From Diplocarpon mali (Eukaryota; Ascomycota; Leotiomycetes; Helotiales; Drepanopezizaceae), in assembly GCA_024741835.1 (NCBI GenBank), contig JAENRP010000166.1, positions 1 to 64,000 of the forward strand: a stretch of DNA of 64,000 nt, read 5' to 3'. The notes below the pieces were generated by a model that saw only the letters and a program-made list of their open reading frames with translations, ran no database searches and was not told the DNA's origin. Shown here piece by piece: positions 60,132 through 64,000 of the stretch. The translations under genes and the position numbers were made by a program. Position 1 is the stretch's first letter, and each line of letters begins with the position of its first letter.

Positions 60132-60529
60132 TTTATCTTTTATAATCTAAAGACATTTAATTAAAGCTAAGTGCTTCTTAGAGTTCTTTTATGTCGTGCA
60201 GAATGGGCGGAGTCTCCACTTATTCTGGAGACCCTCCACGTGACTCCTGCTGAGTCATAGACTCTCCCTTTTCTTTCCGAAGTCTCCTTACCATACATAC
60301 ACTAGATAACAATACAATCAATCATCTTTATCCACATCTGCGAGCCTCCTGAGCGACCCAATGAAGGCCCTCCAGCCGACCGCACCACATTTTATATTAC
60401 GATTTCTATTTCCTTATTATTATTTAAATCTTTAAAAGTAACTAGGATATACTTTCTTAATACTTTATTAAAGCGTTTAATTAAACTAAATAGGTCTTTA
60501 AATGGAAGGTTAATTTGCTAAGCTATAAC
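60132..60529 (-). pseudogene. gag: gag fragment of copy C, interrupted
   Basis: About 195 bases of 3' gag, split by the solo LTR and cut off at 60,529 by another LTR. Confidence 0.65.
60192..60389 (+). repeat. Young solo LTR (198 bp), not RIP-mutated
   Basis: TGTCGTGCAG... to ...CGCACCACA, flanked by a perfect 5-bp duplication TTTTA (60,187-60,191 and 60,390-60,394). GC content is far above its surroundings and CpA/TpG are common. No other copy in the window. Strand is arbitrary. Confidence 0.9.
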
Positions 60530-60913
60530 TGTGACGACTGGGAGTGTAACCTCTGCTCGGCACCGATACGCGTACGAGTCATATAGCAATGCTAATAGAA
60601 CGTCTTAGTAATGACTTAGAATCAATAACTATAGAGCCCTAAAGGAGTGGAAGGGCATAGTATATATATATAAAGAAAAGAGGGTTACCTGCTTAAGGGG
60701 AGCCGAACCGGATGCCAACCAGGGGTAACCTGGTTTATAGCTTATACTAAGATTGCGCTAAGCCGTAGCCGAACCGGGTACAAACTAGGGTATAACCTAT
60801 ATATAGTAATAATCTGTTATATCACTCCCCCTCTTGAAAAAAGCTCGTCCTTAAGCGTTTAACTATAGGTTTATTACTATTCAACTTATTGTAATCATCT
60901 ATACTATTGGTAT
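60530..60913 (-). mobile_element. 3' end of another LTR retrotransposon (LTR plus 89 bases), minus
   Basis: LTR 60,530-60,824 (295 bp): plus strand begins TGTGACGACTGGGAG and ends TGTTATATCA. Next to it a minus-strand polypurine tract (AAGAGGGGGAG) and the last codons of a polyprotein (Leu-Lys-Asp-Glu-Leu-Phe-like). ATAAC at 60,525-60,529 would be one target duplication; the other side is lost or beyond the window because copy D inserted at 60,914. Superfamily uncertain. The LTR contains a diverged repeat, units near 60,700 and 60,765, sharing AGCCGAACCGG. Confidence 0.75.
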
Positions 60914-61158
60914 TATAGAGACCTGAGATGGATAGGTCTCGTGACATATATCACATGATCGGCGCAGGACGGTAGGAGGATAAAAGGGCCATCTTCTATA
61001 TATAGAGACAGCGCGTGTCGCCATAGTACTGAATATACCCTATACTTAGGACTTGTTCCTAATATCTTATCTAGGAGAGCCCGCTTGTAGTGCTTCCTCC
61101 TCTTATTTTTAGGTCTTCCCTTAGGCCTATTCTTATATTGTCTCCCCTCTATTTTATA
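60914..61158 (+). repeat. 5' LTR of giant Gypsy copy D (245 bp)
   Basis: Same length and ends as the other three LTRs. Outer end well kept. Confidence 0.9.
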
Positions 61159-61921
61159 TTAATAACCTATATAAGGACCGATTTCTTAAGATTTCCGTCC
61201 TTATACGACCTTATTAATCTCTTAGTTCGCAGATAAGAGACCGGCCTTTGAAATACGTCTTTAAAACACTTATAGCATTTTAATTAACTTTAAAAAAAAA
61301 AAAAACCTTATCCTTAATCGCCCAGTTACTTAGAACTATCGATTTTTATTCAGCAACTATTAACAACCTTAGATTTTCCCTTTTCGGCTTTGCTTTGAAA
61401 ACCCCTATTTTCTTCTTCAACTCTGAGATTTTCGGAATTTTCGGCTTCCTAGTATAAAAAGTTTGGCGAACCCTATAATGGCAATCTCAAACAGCAGTAG
61501 TTTCGAGTACTTAAGTAATACTAAGCGCAAACTTCAACCGGAAGTGCCTCCTTAGAATCCTTAGAAATTCGAATCTGATAATTCAGCCGCCTTAGCTCGA
61601 AAGAACTTTAAAAATTGCCTTAGAATCGTCTCCAAAGACCCCTTTATTCTAAGGACCTATGGGAATTGGCCTAAAGGCTAAGAAGAATCTTAAATACAAA
61701 CCTTATCTTAGAAATTGGTCTTTAATTAGGTAAACCTTATCTTATTGCGATTAATTGCAACGCTCTTATTAGCTATTTAATACCTACTTAGAATCTCTTA
61801 GCAAACTCGGATTAAATTTTTAGTAGAATTTGGAATTCCACTCCTAGGCTTAGCCTATAAGTAAAAGGATAAAAAGATATCCTTAAACAACTTAGGACTA
61901 CTACCTACTTTTTTAATATCA
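61159..61921 (+). other. 5' leader of copy D
   Basis: Non-coding. Palindromic site 1 at 61,840-61,862. A run of 13 A near 61,293-61,305 is longer than in other copies. Confidence 0.6.
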
Positions 61922-64000
61922 ATACTAGAAAATATTAAAAATAATAATAATTTTAAACTTTTCACTAACCCTTTATCTAAATCTTTTCAAACTCGTCCTA
62001 ATCACTTTAAGATTGACTCGGATTCTAAACGTTCTTTAAGCCCTTTTGAATTTCGAAGTACTCTTCTTAGCAACTAATCATATAATATCAAAGCTTCCTA
62101 TTTGCCTCCTATAGATTCTATTAATCCGGACGGCTAATATAAAACGATAATAGCCGCATTTAAGGCTATTACTAGCCATTTTCCCCTCCTTAGTTCCCTT
62201 AGTGCTCCTTACTTTATAGGAGCTAATATTACTAATTTCCTTAAGCAATATAAGGAAACTTATTACGATTTTGGTATTCTATAAGCGGATATGATTTCTT
62301 AGCTCCCTTGTTACTATAATTATATAAGCAAAGATATTATCAAATCCTTTCTTAAATAGAAGACGTATAATTCATAAGAACTCTTTATCAAAGCTCTTAA
62401 GTCTGAATTCTAAGAATTTGATAGATAGCAGATTTGCAATACTCTAGCTTTCTTAAAGGAATTTGTTCTAGTCACTCGAACTCCTAAGGAACTTAAGAAT
62501 TACTATCGGACTTTTACTTATATATCGAATACTTTAATTAGCTAGAAAATACTTAGCAAAGTTAAAAGAGGTCGCCTTTTCTTACTTAGATTACCTACTA
62601 GCCTTTGAAATAAGATTATTAAGCATTTTAAGATCGATAAGCAAGACCTTATAACCTTCGCCTTATTTAAGGAATTCTTAGCCTTTGCTTTAAAATCAGA
62701 TCTTAGTAAGAGAACTATTAATGCTATAGAGTAGGAAAAAGCCCCTACTCCCTCTTATACTAAAGACCTTAAGAGCCTGGTCCAAGAACACTTAAAGGCT
62801 TTGGAAGTTATAAAGGAGGTAAAGAAGAACCTAGTAGTCATACCTTTCACTTATAGGCCCGACCTAGGAGTAAGATCTAACCTTAGAATTAAGGAACTTA
62901 AAACCCAATTTGCAGAACTCCGAATCTAAAGCTTAGAAACTAGGATTAATAATCTCTTATAAGAAAAACAGCATATTCCGCAATTTAATAATAGGCAAAA
63001 CTCGGCCACTATAAGCCAACCTAGTAGTTCCTATTACCAGACTCCTACTTCTTATCATTCGGAACAACTAGCTAATATAAGAACGCAATAGCTAGCTGAA
63101 GAAGGAGGAATTGATCCCAATTAGCACTCTGCTAATATTAATACTATAAGGTACTAAGGAAACAGCAATAGAAGATAACTAACCTATAACTTTTGCAATA
63201 ATAAAGAACCTAACTGCGCTCTATATAAGTATTGCAACGATTGCCCTCTTTTCCTTCGTTTTATTAATACTAGGGTTATATATATTAACAAGTATGGGAT
63301 GCTTTACATTAGAGATCCTAGGCCAGAAGCTATCCCTATTAAAAAGCATTAGAATCGCTTATAATTATAGACTATTCGAATAATAATATATAGTACGAAA
63401 TAGGATAAGAATTTAGTCGAACGATAGTATATTATAGATATGAACGCTAAAATTCCAACTTATATATATATAGGTCCAATTAGCAACCTACTTAAAGGAG
63501 TTCTTAAGGACCTAGCTTCTAACTAAATAGCCACGGAAGTTAGAGGTATCTCCGTCTTAAGGTAGGTTAATAATAATATATCTGCTGATATTAATACTGC
63601 TTCTATATCTAAAAATCCTTAGAATACTTAACGTCCTTCTAAATCTACTACTTCCCTAATACTAATAAAACTAGCCAAAGTCTAGAAATCAACGCGTGCG
63701 ACTTAAGAATCTTAGTATAAAGTCTAAACGCTAAAAGACACTTAACAATCTGAAACCGCAATAGACAAGGATGAAGCCAATATAGTAAACGAATTGATTA
63801 AAGATGTAATAGACGAAGATGGCTTTAAGCTCGAAGATTAAGAAGTTGAAGTTATTACATAGACCCTTAACCTTAAGCGAAAGAGACAGATATTAAAATA
63901 GGAAAAATTCGTTAATAAATACGCTAGTTCAACCGCAATAGAGAAAGCCGTAGAGAATATTATAGCTTAGCAAATTAACCTTACATTTAAAGACCTATTT
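61922..64000 (+). pseudogene. gag: gag relic of copy D (3' end outside window)
   Basis: Starts at ATA 61,922 (former ATG). Same phase and features as copy B gag: in-frame palindrome at 62,849-62,871 and a Cys-rich patch at 63,190-63,250, which keeps more Cys codons than B (Cys-Asn-Asn, Tyr-Cys-Asn-Asp-Cys). Internal stops at Gln/Trp codons. Confidence 0.72.

Larger units (their letters stand above)
51834..60529 (-). mobile_element. Giant Gypsy copy C, middle part (minus)
   Basis: Matches copy A 3,770-12,252 with a constant offset of about 48,076, from the ORF3-ORF2 spacer to within gag. The left part was displaced by copy A insertion. The right part is cut by the LTR fragment at 60,530, after a 198-bp solo LTR. 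Confidence 0.88.
60914..64000 (+). mobile_element. Giant Gypsy copy D, 5' part, runs off the window
   Basis: 245-bp 5' LTR, leader and most of gag, parallel to copy B 13,996-17,090. Less mutated than B in several places. Continues beyond the window. Confidence 0.9.

Noticed and set aside
1..64000. Centromere or subtelomere identity
   Set aside because: AT-rich RIP-degraded nests occur in both; no telomere repeat or centromere-specific sign is visible, so position cannot be told.

Overview
This window is AT-rich, repeat-only DNA from a filamentous ascomycete (Pezizomycotina). The evidence is the mutation pattern. TpA is everywhere while CpA and TpG are scarce. Copies of the same repeat differ almost only by C/T and G/A changes. 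Nearly every Gln and Trp codon of the old reading frames has become TAA or TAG. This is the signature of repeat-induced point mutation (RIP). I found no host gene, rRNA, tRNA or CRISPR array. Everything recognisable is an LTR retrotransposon, most of it dead.

Layout, oldest to youngest. Copy C (51,834-60,529, minus) is part of a giant Gypsy element. Copy A (minus; 1-13,995 plus 50,536-51,833) inserted into C. Copy B of the same family (plus; 13,996-50,535, 245-bp LTRs, 4-bp target duplication) inserted into A's gag, making a 14-kb inverted repeat. A chromodomain Gypsy (Gypsy-2, minus, 28,884-49,651, 211-bp LTRs, 5-bp duplication) inserted into ORF3 of B. Gypsy-2 was then hit twice: by another chromodomain Gypsy (Gypsy-3, plus, 29,910-38,009, 306-bp LTRs) and by a Copia element (plus, 43,244-49,432, 195-bp LTRs). 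On the right, copy C carries a young solo LTR (60,192-60,389) and the end of another LTR element (60,530-60,913), which is itself broken by copy D of the giant family (60,914 to the window end, plus).

The giant family is about 15.8 kb: 245-bp LTR, leader, gag, a conserved -1 frame change, protease-RT-RNase H-integrase, then two further relic reading frames of about 1,098 codons (ORF2) and 1,153 codons (ORF3) that I cannot assign to a family.

The most interesting signal is a dispersed 23-bp perfect-palindrome module, ancestral form two 11-base arms (ACTCGCAGGCC and GGCCTGCGAGT) around one central base. It lies at 14 fixed sites in the giant element and in the Copia, including ten in-frame units inside the Copia polyprotein. 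Twelve of the 14 giant-element sites are in coding sequence; 11 of those 12 are read in the same codon phase, giving a peptide close to T-x-R-P-G-L-R-V. All ten Copia array units use that phase too. I saw no copy in Gypsy-2 or Gypsy-3. The behaviour resembles the in-gene palindromic elements of Rickettsia, here inside fungal retrotransposons.

A second signal is that RIP fades at the outer edges of each element: the outer ends of each LTR pair are well preserved, the inner ends heavily mutated. All boundaries come from reading repeats by eye. LTR and frame coordinates were cross-checked by equal lengths, target duplications and codon phase; domain boundaries are approximate.
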